59,374 nt of DNA from Magnetococcales bacterium (GCA_015232395.1 JADFZT010000023.1:1-59374); one strand, 5' to 3'. Positions 27,360 to 35,868 are shown, numbered from the stretch's first letter. Numbers and translations: made by a program. The notes: generated by a model from the sequence alone, not told the origin.

Positions 27360-28871
27360 ATGCCCGGACTGCGCAACATACGCCGAATCTACGCATTTTT
27401 CTTCCTGGGGCTCTTCCTCTTCCTGCTCCTGATAGCTGATTTTCGCCACCTGAAAGGCTACGAAGCCGCCCTTTTCCTGGAGCTGGATCCCCTCACCGCC
27501 ATCGCTGCTTTTCTCACCTCGGGCACTCTCTACAAGGGGTTGGCCCTCTCCCTGATTATTCTGATTCCCACTCTTTTTTTCGGGCGTTTTTTCTGTTCGT
27601 GGATCTGCCCTTTGGGGATTCTCAACCAGTGGCTGAGCCATTTTTTCAATAAACGCCGAGCTGTTGATGAATACAAGATCAACCGCTATCGCCCGATCCA
27701 GCGGCTGAAATATTATCTTTTGGCGGCTCTGTTGATATTGGCCCTGTTTGGCTCCCTGCAAGTGGGGCTGTTGGATCCCATTCCCCTGCTTTATCGCTCC
27801 TTCACCACCGCCGCTCTGCCTGCCATGGATGGGGCCGGGTTGGGGATTTATCTCAACCATCCGGTTTTTCATGGGGGGGTGCTGATTGCGGTTTTGTTTT
27901 TGGGGATATTGATCGCCAATCGTTTGCTGACCCGTTTTTGGTGTCGGGTGTTGTGTCCTTTGGGGGCGCTGCTGGGGGCCTGTTCGGGGCGGGCGCCGTT
28001 GCGCATTCGGCGGGATGTGGATAAGTGCACCGATTGCCAAAAGTGCCTGCAATTTTGCCAGGGGGGGTGCGATCCCGATGGGGAGCTTCGGGTGAGTGAG
28101 TGCCATGTCTGCATGAACTGCCTGGAGCAGTGTCCGGAAGGGGCGTTGCATTATGGCCTGCCCACCCCCCGGAGTTCCATCCACACCCCGCTGGATTTTA
28201 ACCGTCGGCGTTTGGTGGAGAGCGGTGTGGCGGCGGGGGTGCTGTTTCCCATGTTGCGTTCTTCAGCTTCAGCCCACACCACCCCCGCTCCAGAGGTGAT
28301 CCGCCCCCCGGGTTCCTTGGAAGAGGGGGATTTTTTGGCGCGTTGTATCAAATGTTCGGCCTGTATGCGGGTCTGCCCCACCAACGTGCTACAACCGGCA
28401 TTGTTGGAGAGCGGTTTTGAGGGGTTGTGGACGCCGATTTTGCAAAACCGCATCGGCTATTGCGAGCACCACTGTGTTTTGTGTTCTGAAGTGTGCCCCA
28501 CAGCGGCGATTCGCCCCCTGACGGTGCAGGAGAAGGTTGGGGAGGGGGATTTTAAGACGCCGATCAAGCTCGGGACCGCTTTTTTTGATCGGGGCAGGTG
28601 CTTGCCTTGGGCGATGCAGGTGCCGTGTATTGTCTGTGAGGAGGTGTGTCCGACCTCACCAAAAGCGATCTGGTACGAAAAGGTGACTGTGCCCGACCGC
28701 AACGGCAAGCTGATCCAGCTCAAGCAGCCCTACGTGGAGCCTGCCCGCTGTATTGGTTGCGGCATCTGCGAAAACAAATGCCCGGTCACCGATAAAGCCG
28801 CGATCCGGGTGACCAGCGTAGGGGAGACCCGCTCCAAGAGGAATCGGATGATTTTGGACCAGCGGGTATAG
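27360..28871 (+). CDS. Membrane polyferredoxin (NapH/MauN-like part fused to an exported ferredoxin part)
   Basis: The 503-residue protein joins two units. Residues 1-200 carry about four membrane helices and the paired CSWICPLG and CRVLCPLG motifs of NapH/MauN/CcoG-like quinol-linked proteins. Two 4Fe-4S clusters follow (CTDCQKCLQFC, CHVCMNCLEQC). At residues about 280-305 the motif NRRRLVESGVAAGVL resembles an internal twin-arginine segment. After it come CIKCSACMRVCP, CVLCSEVCP, CIVCEEVCP and CIGCGICENKCP. The whole looks like a NapH-NapG style fusion moving electrons from quinol to the periplasmic proteins encoded just upstream. It ends 5 bases before a convergent gene. Confidence 0.88.
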   Translation: MPGLRNIRRIYAFFFLGLFLFLLLIADFRHLKGYEAALFLELDPLTAIAAFLTSGTLYKGLALSLIILIPTLFFGRFFCSWICPLGILNQWLSHFFNKRRAVDEYKINRYRPIQRLKYYLLAALLILALFGSLQVGLLDPIPLLYRSFTTAALPAMDGAGLGIYLNHPVFHGGVLIAVLFLGILIANRLLTRFWCRVLCPLGALLGACSGRAPLRIRRDVDKCTDCQKCLQFCQGGCDPDGELRVSECHVCMNCLEQCPEGALHYGLPTPRSSIHTPLDFNRRRLVESGVAAGVLFPMLRSSASAHTTPAPEVIRPPGSLEEGDFLARCIKCSACMRVCPTNVLQPALLESGFEGLWTPILQNRIGYCEHHCVLCSEVCPTAAIRPLTVQEKVGEGDFKTPIKLGTAFFDRGRCLPWAMQVPCIVCEEVCPTSPKAIWYEKVTVPDRNGKLIQLKQPYVEPARCIGCGICENKCPVTDKAAIRVTSVGETRSKRNRMILDQRV

Positions 28872-28876
28872 TTTGA

Positions 28877-29071
28877 TCAGGCCGCATCATGGGTGCGGTT
28901 CCAGGGGGATGGGGCTTGGTTTTTCAGGAGCTTTTTGCCCTCTTCCGAGAGGTTCGCTTCGATATATTGATTGATCTCCTCGAAGGTCATCCCCTGCATA
29001 TCCTGGCTGATTTGAGCCCGTCGTTCCCGCTGGAATTTGACCGCATCAAAGTTTTTTTCCTCTTTCATCAC
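28877..29071 (-). CDS. Small antitoxin-like protein partnered with a PIN toxin
   Basis: This 64-residue, highly charged protein contains FDAVKFQRERRAQISQ and MTFEEINQYIEANL, a pattern seen in small proteins encoded next to PIN-domain genes. The start overlaps the end of the PIN gene by 26 bases, so the order is toxin then antitoxin-like gene. There is no recognisable DNA-binding fold. The role as antitoxin is inferred from neighbourhood and size. Confidence 0.65.
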   Translation of the reverse strand: MMKEEKNFDAVKFQRERRAQISQDMQGMTFEEINQYIEANLSEEGKKLLKNQAPSPWNRTHDAA

Positions 29072-29519
29072 CGATAACCTCCCGTGGTGTCCGGATTTCC
29101 AGAAGGGGATAGCCCAGCCGTAGGTTGATGGCGTTATATCCCCGTATTTGGTTGAGGTTGACGATATCTTTGAAGTTCCAACTCACCAGCACATCAACAC
29201 GATGAATGGTCGCCAAAGCGATGTGTTGGGCATCAGCTGACTTTTTTGCACTGATCACACCTGCTTGAATATAGTTCTTGGCAAGGCTTTTCGCCTCATC
29301 TGTCAGTATAACACTTTCCCTGTGTGACTCGGGAATTTTTTCAAGAACCGATTTCACTTTGGAAGGGGCTCTATCCAGTTCCAGTATGGTGATATTGGAA
29401 AGCACAATTATCCGGGAGCCGGACTGGAAGGATTCTACCAGGGGGACGGACCACTCCTTGAACTCTTTGTCCAGGTATCCCCCGATGACGGATGTGTCGG
29501 TATAGATTCTGGGTTTCAT
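29046..29519 (-). CDS. PIN-domain protein (VapC-like toxin candidate)
   Basis: The 157-residue protein starts MKPRIYTDTSVIGGYLD, with the first conserved PIN Asp in YTDTSVIGG. A later acidic position lies in ELDRAP, and SADAQHIALATIHRVDVLVSWNFKDI supplies the remaining acidic and Asn/Asp metal-site region. PIN proteins in toxin pairs cut RNA. Its gene overlaps the 64-residue partner downstream. It opens an island of toxin-antitoxin-like genes around the TIR-CHAT gene. Confidence 0.8.
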   Translation of the reverse strand: MKPRIYTDTSVIGGYLDKEFKEWSVPLVESFQSGSRIIVLSNITILELDRAPSKVKSVLEKIPESHRESVILTDEAKSLAKNYIQAGVISAKKSADAQHIALATIHRVDVLVSWNFKDIVNLNQIRGYNAINLRLGYPLLEIRTPREVIGDERGKKL

Positions 29520-29543
29520 CGGGGGATACCTTATCAGTCAGGT

Positions 29544-29957
29544 TTATTGCTCACCCATGGTGAAATCCCGGCGGGAGGTGGAGATGGTGACGGTGAAGCC
29601 GGCGACCACATCCAGGAAGGCCATCAGGGAGAGGATGAAGAAGGTGGGGGTGGCGGCTTGGGGCACCAGGAGGAACTCCACCAGGAAGGCGACGAACACC
29701 AGCATGGAGAGAAAATGGTCGACGATGGAGGAGTCGCTGGAGCGGGTGGCTTTGAATATTTCGATATAGAGAGCGGCCATCCCCACCATCAGGAGCAGAT
29801 CCCCGACGCTGGCGGTGAAGAGCACCCCGGAGGTTAACGGAATGCTGAAGGCGGTCATCTCCAGATCCACCCCGGGCCGTGAGCCGCCGGCAAAAGCGAT
29901 AACGTTATAGATGATCAGCAGATAAGCAGTCAGGGGGATGGCGCGGATGATGCCCAT
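29544..29957 (-). CDS. Hypothetical four-helix membrane protein, 137 aa
   Basis: Four predicted membrane helices are visible: IPLTAYLLIIYNVIAFAGG, LFTASVGDLLLMVGMAALYI, FLSMLVFVAFLVEFLLV and FFILSLMAFLDVVAGFTVTI. The N- and C-termini are short and cytoplasmic. AGGAG precedes the ATG at 29957. It is divergent from the TIR-CHAT gene, with 192 bases between them, so the two share a regulatory region. The family is unknown. A linked role (for example as membrane effector or sensor) is only a possibility. Confidence 0.75.
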   Translation of the reverse strand: MGIIRAIPLTAYLLIIYNVIAFAGGSRPGVDLEMTAFSIPLTSGVLFTASVGDLLLMVGMAALYIEIFKATRSSDSSIVDHFLSMLVFVAFLVEFLLVPQAATPTFFILSLMAFLDVVAGFTVTISTSRRDFTMGEQ

Positions 29958-30088
29958 GGTCAATCTCCTAGGTGGATAATCGGGAACATTTTCAAAGAGG
30001 CTCCAAATTTAGGCTTTTTCCCGGCAAAAGCCAAATGGATCTTTCTCAAGGGGGTGATGAGGGATTTTCGAGTGGTTTCGGCAATAAA

Positions 30089-30130
30089 AAATATCATATA
30101 ATCAAGGTTTGTGATTTTGCGAAATATCAT
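30089..30130. promoter_or_regulatory. Paired AAATATCAT direct repeats upstream of the TIR-CHAT gene
   Basis: AAATATCAT occurs at 30089-30097 and again at 30122-30130, 33 bases (about three helical turns) apart, in an AT-rich stretch just before the 30150 start codon. Spaced repeats of this kind are often operators. The XRE regulator encoded at the end of the same operon is the obvious candidate to bind here. This is inference. Confidence 0.35.
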
Positions 30131-30149
30131 TCCCTCGGAAAAGGCCGCC

Positions 30150-33100
30150 ATGTCCACCAATTCAGCCCCCAGCCAAAAACCGGTTTTTATCTCCCACTCC
30201 AGTGTGGATGACGCGTTTGTCCAATCCTTGCGCCAACACCTTCAGGATCATGGGGTGCCGGTGTGGGAGGATGCTTCCTGTTTGAGTGGTGGCGTCAATC
30301 TACCGGAAGTGATCTTTAAAGCCATCCGTGATTCCCAGCATTTTATTGTGGTGGTGAGTGAGGATGCGATGGACTCCGAATGGGTGGTGGATGAGACCGA
30401 GCTGGCCATGACGCTGTTGGCGGAGCGCACCGATGGCTTCAAGGTGGTGCCCATTTTGTTGGGGAAGAAAACCCACACAGCGGCCCGGGCTTTGACAGGG
30501 AAAAAATTGGCCGCCATCCGGGGGCAGGAGGGGGTGGATGTGGCGATGCCGGAAATCCTCGCCGCTTTGGGGAAACAGCTGCCAGAGGGATATTTTAAAC
30601 CCGAGGCCGTGGATGCCCCGGATATCGAAGAGTTGACCCTGGAGCTGGAAAATCCCCGTTTGGAAAAGCTGGAGGGGAAGGAGCGGGGGGTGGCAGAGGC
30701 CCGGTTGATCTATCAGCCCAGTGGCGGTGCTCGCGCCATTCGCAGTGCCAAATTTAAATTTACTGCTCCCATTGGCCCCATCGAAGCGGACAAGCTGCGT
30801 TGGTATTTGGAAGACTATTATCTTTGGCCGACGGGGCCGTTTAAAACGCGGGCTGAGGAGGTGGAGAGGGCGTTGCCGGAGTGGGGGGCGGCGCTTTATT
30901 GGGGGGCAGTGGGGGGGGATGTCAATCTGGCTCCTTTAGCCAGCTGGGAGCGGGTGCCGGTGGGCAAGGCGCGGCGTTTTTCGGTCTATGTGGATGACCG
31001 GGCTGTGACGGGGGCGGATGAAAAAACGACTGCCGAGGTGAAACAAGCCGCCACTACCCTGATGGGGCTGCCCTGGGAGCTGGCTTATGATCAACGGGGC
31101 TATCTTTTCCAGGGAGCGAAACCCGCCCGGGTGCGTAGATTGCTCCCCAACGAATTGGAGGCCGAAGCTCTCCTCACCGAGCCCCCGATTCGGATTTTGC
31201 TGGCCAGCCCCCGGCCTGATGATGACAAAGCCGGATACATCGACCACCGCATCAGCGCCCGGCCCCTGGTGGAGGCGTTGGCGGGGTTGGGGGGGATGGT
31301 GGAGGTGACGGTGTTGGAGCCCCCCACCTTTCCCGAGTTGAAAAAGGAACTGAAGCGGGCGCGGCAGGCGAAAAAGCCCTATCACGTGGTCCATTTCGAT
31401 GGGCATGGGGTGTATGACCCGGTGGTGGGGCTGGGGGGGCTCTGCTTTGAGGATCCGGAAGATGCCCACAAGCTGCAAAAACGGGGCACTGCCATCATCA
31501 ATGCCCAGGAGCTGGGGGCGGAGATTCAGGATCATCGGATTGCGCTGTTTTTCCTGGAAGCGTGCCAAACCGCCCAAGCAGAGCTGGATCCCATCGCTTC
31601 GGTGGCTGGGAGGTTGCTGGAGTGTGGGGTGGCATCGGTGGTGGCCATGAGTCACAGCGTGTTGGTGGAGACGGCGCGCCGGTTTGTGGAGGCGTTTTAT
31701 CAAGAGTTGGCCGGGGGGCATCGGATTGGGGAGGCGATGCTGGCGGGGCAGATCCATATTTATGACAATCCCTTCAAGTTTGAGGTTCCGGGGGCGGGGG
31801 ATCTACATCTGCAGGATTGGTTTGTGCCGGTGCTCTACCAGGAGGCCCACGATCCCCAGCTGGTCACAACCATCCCCGCTGAAAAAGCTCAAAATCTGAT
31901 CAAAAAACGCCAAAAGAATGTCCTGGGCAAGCTACCGGAACCACCCCCTCACCATTTTGTGGGTCGCAGTCGGGAGTTGCTGGCTCTGGAGCGGCTGTTG
32001 CAGCATCACGGCTATGGGGTGCTGGTGGGGCAGGGGGGGGAGGGGAAGACCACCTTGGGGGTGGAGCTGGCTCGCTGGCTGGTGATGACCAATCGCTTTG
32101 AGCGGGCCGCTTTTGTCAGCCTGGAGGAGTATCGGGATCACCGCACCATTCTGGATAGCTTGGGGCAACAGCTGCTACCCGGTTACACCATCGCCAAATA
32201 TGGCCACGAGTTGGATAAAGCCTGGCTGCCCATCCAGCAGACACTTTCAGAGCGGGCGACCCTGATCGTGTTCGACAACCTGGAGTCCGCCCTCCCACCC
32301 CCCGATGGTAGCGGTTATTCTGACTTTGAACCCGCTATCTGGCAGGGGATTTTGGCGTTGTTCAAGCAGGTGGGGGCGGTGGCACGCGCCAAGATGATCT
32401 TCACCACCCGGGAGCCCATGCCGGAGCCTTTTGATATCCATCAAGTGCGGATTGGCAAGCTGGATAAAAAGGCGGCGATAGAGCTGGTGAGCGGGGTGCT
32501 GAAACAGAACCACTTGCCCCCCAAAGCGGATGATCCAGGCCTCAACGAAGCCGAGATCGAAGCCCTGGTGGAATCAGTCAACCGCCACGCCCGCTCCCTC
32601 ACCTTGCTCGCCCCCGAGATCGCCAAAACCGGCGTCACAGGCACCACCGAAAACCTCACCAGCATCATGCAGGCGCTACAAAAAAAACACCCCAATGAAC
32701 GGGAACGCTCCCTCTACGCCTCGGTGGAGCTTTCCCTCAGAAGACTCAAACCCGACACCCGGGAAAAGATCAAGGTGCTGGGGGTGTTTCATGGGGGGGC
32801 GAATTTAAACATCGTTGATGACATGCTGAAACTGGATCCGTCAGAAATGATGGCAGTGGCTCAGGAGTTGGCAGAAGCTGGTTTGGCTGGGGAGTTTTAC
32901 AACGGCCACCTAAGACTCCACCCCGCCCTCTGCCCCTACCTCCTGGGGGAACTGGGGGAGACCGAGGCGGAAGGTTTCCGGGAGCAATGGTTGCAGGGGA
33001 TGGTGCAGCTGGTGGGGTTTTTGAGTCAGCAACAGCACCAGGACACCCAAATGGCCTACACCCTCACCCGCCTGGAGCTACCCAACCTCCTCGCCGCCCT

Positions 33101-34523
33101 GGAGCGGGTGCGGGAGCAGCCACCGGAGCAGGTGGTGGATTATGCCAAGAGGGTGGAACAGTTGCTGTCCAGACAGGGGCTGCCCTCAGCTCTCAAACGA
33201 GCCGTGGAAGCCCGGGAAGAGGCGGCGGCAAAAATTCCCGATTGGGGCCACGCCCGGTTTGAGTCCCAACAGCTTGGCATCGAGCGATTGCTGGAAGCAG
33301 GGAATCTGCAAGAGGCCTTTTCCCAAGCTCAGGATTTGCTCGCCCAGAGCCAAGCCGCTGGAGAAGCCGCCTATCCAGGGGCTGATTATGATCTGGCTAT
33401 GGCTCACAATCTATTAGGCCAGGTTTTGTATGCAGGTGGGAATGCGCAGTTGGCCCTGAATTGTTTTGTTGAGGCTCATCAACGTTTTCAGACTTTGGAA
33501 GAAGTGGGGGATGATGCAGCTAAGAGAATGGTTGCCGTAATAATCACCAGAAAAGGGGATTGTTACAGGGGGCTTGGCCAATTGGATGAGGCGGCCAAGG
33601 CCTATCAGGAGGGGATTGAGTTGGATGAGAGGCAGGGGGATGACCGGGGTGTGGCTGTTGGGAAAGGGCAGCTGGGTACGGTGTGGCTGGAGCAAAATAA
33701 ATATGGCGAGGCTTTGAAAGCGCACGAAGAGGCTCGGGAGAGTTTTGAAAATATGGATGAGCCCCTGAGTGTGGCCACGGCTTGGCATCAGATCGGCATG
33801 GTTCATCAGCAGGCGGGCAACACGAAAGAGGCGGAAAAGGCCTATAAGGAATCCCTGAGCATCAGGACCAGGGAAAGTAATCGGGACGGGGAGGCGGACA
33901 GCTCAATCCAGTTGGGCAATTTGTACGACAGTATGGGCCGTCTTGAGGAAGCGGCGATCTTTTACAATAGGGCAGCAGATATCCGTGTGGAATTGAAGGA
34001 TTTGGCAGGTGAAGGTCGGGTTCGCAGCAACTTGGCTAATACCCTGATCCAGCTTAAACGCTACGACGATGCCAGGGTGGTGGCAGAGCGTGCGATTGAG
34101 TGCTTAACCCCTTATGGTCAAAATGCCCAGCCTTGGATTTTATGGAGTGTCCTCCACAATCTGGAACAGGCTGTGGGCAACCGGGAAGCGGCTCTCCAGG
34201 CGCGGCAGAAGGCCATGGAGCTCTTTCTCCAATATCGTCGGGATGGGGGGGAGAATCATGCAGGGGGAGGCAGGCTTTGTCTGATGGTGGAGCAGGGGAT
34301 CAAAGCTAAGGATACCGGTGAGGTGGCGGGGCTGTTGGGGCAGCTGGCGAGCGATACTGATTACCATCCCTACATTAGAGCCCTCGCTGCCTCTCTGCAA
34401 AAGATCGTGAACGGCTCCCGCGATCCCACTCTGGCCGACGACCCGGCTTTGGACTATGACGATGCCGTGGAACTGAAGCTCCTCCTGGAGCGGTTGAGGG
34501 AGCTGGAGGGGAATGATGCATGA
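30150..34523 (+). CDS. TIR-CHAT-STAND NTPase-TPR immune-type protein
   Basis: This 1457-residue protein has four parts. Residues 1-140 are a TIR domain (PVFISHSSVDDAFVQSL, SEWVVDETE with probable NADase Glu82). Residues about 345-570 are a CHAT caspase-like protease: FDGHGVYD with His419 and FLEACQTA with Cys472, then GVASVVAMSHSV. Residues about 600-890 are a STAND/NB-ARC ATPase, with HHFVGRSREL, Walker A GQGGEGKTT (Lys633) and Walker B LIVFDNLE (Asp709). Residues about 1080-1400 are TPR repeats (for example GQLDEAAKAYQEGIEL). STAND proteins use the repeat region to sense a trigger, oligomerise and switch on the N-terminal effector. Here two different effectors are present. The ATG at 30150 fits the domain start; an upstream in-frame start at 30111 is less likely. 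The stop overlaps the XRE start (ATGA). Confidence 0.92.
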   Translation: MSTNSAPSQKPVFISHSSVDDAFVQSLRQHLQDHGVPVWEDASCLSGGVNLPEVIFKAIRDSQHFIVVVSEDAMDSEWVVDETELAMTLLAERTDGFKVVPILLGKKTHTAARALTGKKLAAIRGQEGVDVAMPEILAALGKQLPEGYFKPEAVDAPDIEELTLELENPRLEKLEGKERGVAEARLIYQPSGGARAIRSAKFKFTAPIGPIEADKLRWYLEDYYLWPTGPFKTRAEEVERALPEWGAALYWGAVGGDVNLAPLASWERVPVGKARRFSVYVDDRAVTGADEKTTAEVKQAATTLMGLPWELAYDQRGYLFQGAKPARVRRLLPNELEAEALLTEPPIRILLASPRPDDDKAGYIDHRISARPLVEALAGLGGMVEVTVLEPPTFPELKKELKRARQAKKPYHVVHFDGHGVYDPVVGLGGLCFEDPEDAHKLQKRGTAIINAQELGAEIQDHRIALFFLEACQTAQAELDPIASVAGRLLECGVASVVAMSHSVLVETARRFVEAFYQELAGGHRIGEAMLAGQIHIYDNPFKFEVPGAGDLHLQDWFVPVLYQEAHDPQLVTTIPAEKAQNLIKKRQKNVLGKLPEPPPHHFVGRSRELLALERLLQHHGYGVLVGQGGEGKTTLGVELARWLVMTNRFERAAFVSLEEYRDHRTILDSLGQQLLPGYTIAKYGHELDKAWLPIQQTLSERATLIVFDNLESALPPPDGSGYSDFEPAIWQGILALFKQVGAVARAKMIFTTREPMPEPFDIHQVRIGKLDKKAAIELVSGVLKQNHLPPKADDPGLNEAEIEALVESVNRHARSLTLLAPEIAKTGVTGTTENLTSIMQALQKKHPNERERSLYASVELSLRRLKPDTREKIKVLGVFHGGANLNIVDDMLKLDPSEMMAVAQELAEAGLAGEFYNGHLRLHPALCPYLLGELGETEAEGFREQWLQGMVQLVGFLSQQQHQDTQMAYTLTRLELPNLLAALERVREQPPEQVVDYAKRVEQLLSRQGLPSALKRAVEAREEAAAKIPDWGHARFESQQLGIERLLEAGNLQEAFSQAQDLLAQSQAAGEAAYPGADYDLAMAHNLLGQVLYAGGNAQLALNCFVEAHQRFQTLEEVGDDAAKRMVAVIITRKGDCYRGLGQLDEAAKAYQEGIELDERQGDDRGVAVGKGQLGTVWLEQNKYGEALKAHEEARESFENMDEPLSVATAWHQIGMVHQQAGNTKEAEKAYKESLSIRTRESNRDGEADSSIQLGNLYDSMGRLEEAAIFYNRAADIRVELKDLAGEGRVRSNLANTLIQLKRYDDARVVAERAIECLTPYGQNAQPWILWSVLHNLEQAVGNREAALQARQKAMELFLQYRRDGGENHAGGGRLCLMVEQGIKAKDTGEVAGLLGQLASDTDYHPYIRALAASLQKIVNGSRDPTLADDPALDYDDAVELKLLLERLRELEGNDA

Positions 34524-34798
34524 CCATCCCATTTTCTGAAGTGCGCAAAGAGTGGCGCAAAAATCCCGGCTTCATGAAAGCCTATGACGATCTGGCCGAA
34601 GCGTTCGACCTGGCCAAAGAGTTGATCCAAGCCCGGGTAAACGCAGGCTTGAGCCAGCAGGAGCTGGCGGAGCGGATGGGGCGTTCTCAGCCCGTGGTCG
34701 CCAGACTCGAAAGCAGCCACAAAACCTCCCTCAAATCCCTGGAACGCTACGTCAAAGCCTTGGGAATGAAAGTGAAAATTCAACTCGCGCCGGAATGA
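34520..34798 (+). CDS. XRE-family HTH regulator (HigA-like)
   Basis: The 92-residue protein carries a lambda-repressor type helix-turn-helix: IQARVNAGLSQQELAERMGR, then SQPVVARLESS (about residues 34-65). The N-terminal segment EVRKEWRKNPGFMKAYDDL is typical of HigA/XRE antitoxins encoded after a RelE-like toxin. Here the gene upstream is instead the TIR-CHAT-STAND gene, and the two overlap by four bases (ATGA), so they are translated together. The likely role is autorepression of the operon, or holding the large protein inactive. Confidence 0.88.
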   Translation: MTIPFSEVRKEWRKNPGFMKAYDDLAEAFDLAKELIQARVNAGLSQQELAERMGRSQPVVARLESSHKTSLKSLERYVKALGMKVKIQLAPE

Positions 34799-34919
34799 TG
34801 GCGGGGTTGGAGTAAGGCGAAGATAGCTGGAGAGGGTTGGGTTTTTGGGTGTTGGGATGGGGGTGTTATGGTACTCTTTGATGAGAAATCTCCAACATCA
34901 ACCAAACGGGGGTTGAATC

Positions 34920-35171
34920 ATGCGGGTCGCTCGGGAATTTAATAAATTGGCAGTGGTGCATGGGCTGGAAACCGTTCGGGAAGAAGAATTGGAAGCCTTC
35001 CTGAAAACCGCCCCCAAGGATCCCAAGGCGTTGGAACTGCGGGAATGGCAGCTACAAGAGATCGATGCCGGTATCCGAGAAGCCGACACCGAACCCGGCA
35101 TCCCCCACGAAAAGGTTAAGGCGTGGGTGGAAAGCTGGGGAATGGAGAATGAACTTCCCATGCCGGAATGA
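34920..35171 (+). CDS. Antitoxin-like protein of a ParE/RelE pair
   Basis: The 83-residue acidic protein (for example ETVREEELEAFLKTAP and WQLQEIDAGIREADTEPG) precedes a ParE-like toxin gene and overlaps it by four bases (ATGA). The phrase EIDAGIREADTEPGIPHEKV is typical of antitoxins of the addiction-module class that hold a short C-terminal toxin-binding tail. It starts with ATG at 34920. The role is inferred from gene order and sequence type. Confidence 0.8.
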   Translation: MRVAREFNKLAVVHGLETVREEELEAFLKTAPKDPKALELREWQLQEIDAGIREADTEPGIPHEKVKAWVESWGMENELPMPE

Positions 35172-35452
35172 AGGTCCATTGGAATAAACGCGCCCTGGCC
35201 AATCTTGCCAATATTCGTTTTTATATTTTTCAAGAAAACCCTCGGGCCGCTTCCAAAGTAGCATCACGCATCCTGGAGGCAGCCAATAGACTGGCTGAAT
35301 TCCCTGAAAAAGGTCGTCTGGGGCCTAGACCTAACACCCGGGAACTGGTGATCCCAAATTTGCCATTTATCGTCTTATACCGGCTCGACAAAAACGCCAT
35401 CAAAATTTTGCGGGTTTTCCATACCGCCAGGAAATGGCCGATACGTTTATAA
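35168..35452 (+). CDS. parE: RelE/ParE-family toxin
   Basis: The 94-residue basic protein has the ParE/RelE pattern. It starts VHWNKRALANLANIRFYI, continues AANRLAEFPEKGRLGPRPNTREL and closes LPFIVLYRLDKNAIKILRVFHTARKWP. The arginine/histidine-rich C-terminus RVFHTARKWP is typical. Such toxins inhibit gyrase (ParE) or cleave ribosome-bound mRNA (RelE); the sequence suits ParE slightly better. It is overlapped by its antitoxin gene. Confidence 0.87.
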   Translation: MKVHWNKRALANLANIRFYIFQENPRAASKVASRILEAANRLAEFPEKGRLGPRPNTRELVIPNLPFIVLYRLDKNAIKILRVFHTARKWPIRL

Positions 35453-35602
35453 TGGCTTCGCGGCTGGATTGAGGATTGTTCGGGGTTGGTCAACGATCAT
35501 AAAATGGTGGGATTTGGTTCGGAGGGGGTGGGGAGAGGAAAAACGGTTCCCCGGCCTGCCGTTGGAGGGGGAGAACCCTCCAGTTTGGGGTTGGGTTGGG
35601 CG

Positions 35603-35731
35603 TTAGATGAGGAACATAAGAGCGATGCCGACGGCTCCGACCGCCAAGCTAAGCAGAACCCGCTCCATTTGGTGCCCGCCGATGTTGAAAAACGAAGGGC
35701 TGTTGATGTTTTCCACTGGGTCCATGAACAT
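35603..35731 (-). CDS. Small single-helix membrane protein, 42 aa
   Basis: The product starts MFMDPVENINSPSFFNIGGH and ends in one membrane helix (VLLSLAVGAVGIALMFLI). A strong ribosome site AAAGGAG sits 7 bases before the ATG at 35731, and an AT-rich upstream region (35735-35800) could hold a promoter. I know no family for it. Its size fits a type I toxin-like or stress membrane peptide, and it lies between two toxin-antitoxin pairs. That role is speculation. Confidence 0.6.
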   Translation of the reverse strand: MFMDPVENINSPSFFNIGGHQMERVLLSLAVGAVGIALMFLI

Positions 35732-35868
35732 GATGATTCTCCTTTTTTGGTTTTAGTTACCTGGTTAGATTCCCCCCCTGAATGATTAGTTCCGCAAATT
35801 CGCACATAAAGAATCCTTTTCAGGCCGATTTTTGCTCAGCGGTTGGTTTGACAAAAACCCATCAATTT

